Shown here: piece by piece, positions 63,441 through 64,000 of the stretch
Layout: each line of letters opens with the position of its first letter
How positions within the stretch are numbered: the stretch's first letter is position 1
Source of the DNA: Nematopogon swammerdamellus
Lineage: Eukaryota > Arthropoda > Insecta > Lepidoptera > Adelidae
Reading direction: 5' to 3'
DNA: 64,000 nucleotides
Assembly (NCBI GenBank): GCA_946902875.1
Contig: OX336350.1
Coordinates: 19,768,048 to 19,832,047 of the forward strand
Notes under the pieces: generated by a model
Database searches by the model: none
What the model was told of the DNA's origin: nothing
What the model saw: only the letters and a program-made list of their open reading frames with translations
Position numbers and translations under genes: made by a program

Positions 63441-64000
63441 CTTGCATAAATCTAAAAAAACATATTTACCTGCCTGCTCTTTCAGGCATGACTATGCTTA
63501 AGTGCGAGTGAGATAAACAGTATTTTATGTGTTCATTGGAGCGGGGCATAGGTGATGTAATGAAACATTATATCAGTTGAAATGTTTATTGATAACAGCA
63601 CCAACATAATGTGATCTTGCAATGCGTACAGTCATCTACAACAACCTATCTTAAAAACCATATAAATAATATTCTATTTTTATATGTTTTATACTAAGCA
63701 TGTAGGTGCTCGCTTTATATAAGACTAGCTTTTACCCGCGGCCTCGCTCGCGGTAGACTCGGTTTAATAGCAAATCCATTTTAAACGCAAAATTATAATA
63801 AACGATTGCGTCCTACTCCTAATCCTAAACCTCCTAATCCTAATCCTAAACGTTAATAAAATCACGCTAAATGGCTTATGAGGTTAGCAGTGAAGTTAAA
63901 TATGAGAGCACTTCGCAATATTTGTATGTAAAGGACACGGAATCATTCACCCGATTAAGAACCGACGACACAATACAGGATATTGTAATGTCATCGGTCA
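63441..64000. other. Repeat debris at the window end
   Basis: 63724-63760 carries 'actagcttttacccgcggcc', the reverse of the Helitron-like end, and 63810-63850 has irregular CCTAAT repeats. No gene seen. Confidence 0.45.

Noticed and set aside
63805..63850. CCTAAT/CCTAA-like repeats suggesting a telomere
   Set aside because: Irregular units, only about 40 bp, not the insect (TTAGG)n repeat, and surrounded by ordinary repeat DNA.

Overview
The window looks like moth or butterfly (Lepidoptera) nuclear DNA. It is AT-rich, intron-rich and packed with retroposons, MITEs and decayed retrotransposons of kinds common in that order. Nothing in it suggests bacterial, plasmid or viral origin. All assignments come from reading the sequence; no database was searched.

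The only host genes I can support are two tandem, same-strand paralogues of the 'nose resistant to fluoxetine protein 6' (NRF-6)-like membrane acyltransferase family. Copy A runs from 21441 to 39635 and copy B from 48483 to 60257. Each resolves into 12 coding exons with identical exon lengths and splice phases, giving about 646 residues: signal peptide, Cys-rich extracellular NRF domain, then a multi-pass acyltransferase-3 domain with an R-X10-H motif. By hand count the proteins differ at about 52 positions (about 92% identical), with 13 differences in the 61-codon exon 10. The duplicated unit spans about 20340-40708 and 47255-61268, including upstream and 3' sequence.

Layout: 1-20340 is intergenic repeat territory (SINEs, LINE 3' ends, MITEs, a 400-bp GGGAGA hexamer array, a tRNA-like sequence). 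20340-40708 is copy A with introns full of insertions, including long hairpins at 23461-24109 and 33480-33885. 40709-47254 is an inter-gene spacer with a 330-bp-arm inverted repeat, SINEs, a 63-bp-type minisatellite and a 313-bp tandem duplication. 47255-61268 is copy B. 61269-64000 holds a SINE piece and a TA-flanked transposon with a decayed transposase N-terminus.

SINE nicknames used below: S1 has a 'ccgtgtggggccggtac' head and poly-A tail; S2 has a 5S rRNA-like head and the same body and tail as S1; S3 has a tRNA-like 'ggccgagtgg' head and ends 'ggattacataaaa'; S4 has the S1 head, a different body and a TATG tail; S5 ends with 'aacaaattgtgacaagttcg' and 'caataaac'. LINE pieces are RTE-like, jockey/CR1-like and R2/R4-like. 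Some LINE/SINE remnants occupy the same intron sites in both gene copies and predate the duplication; others occur in only one copy and postdate it.

Two features of the genes are the most unusual. A 21-bp, in-frame tandem array of splice-acceptor-like units lies directly upstream of exon 3. A 123-bp in-frame array of copies of the 3' half of exon 6 lies at the start of intron 6.
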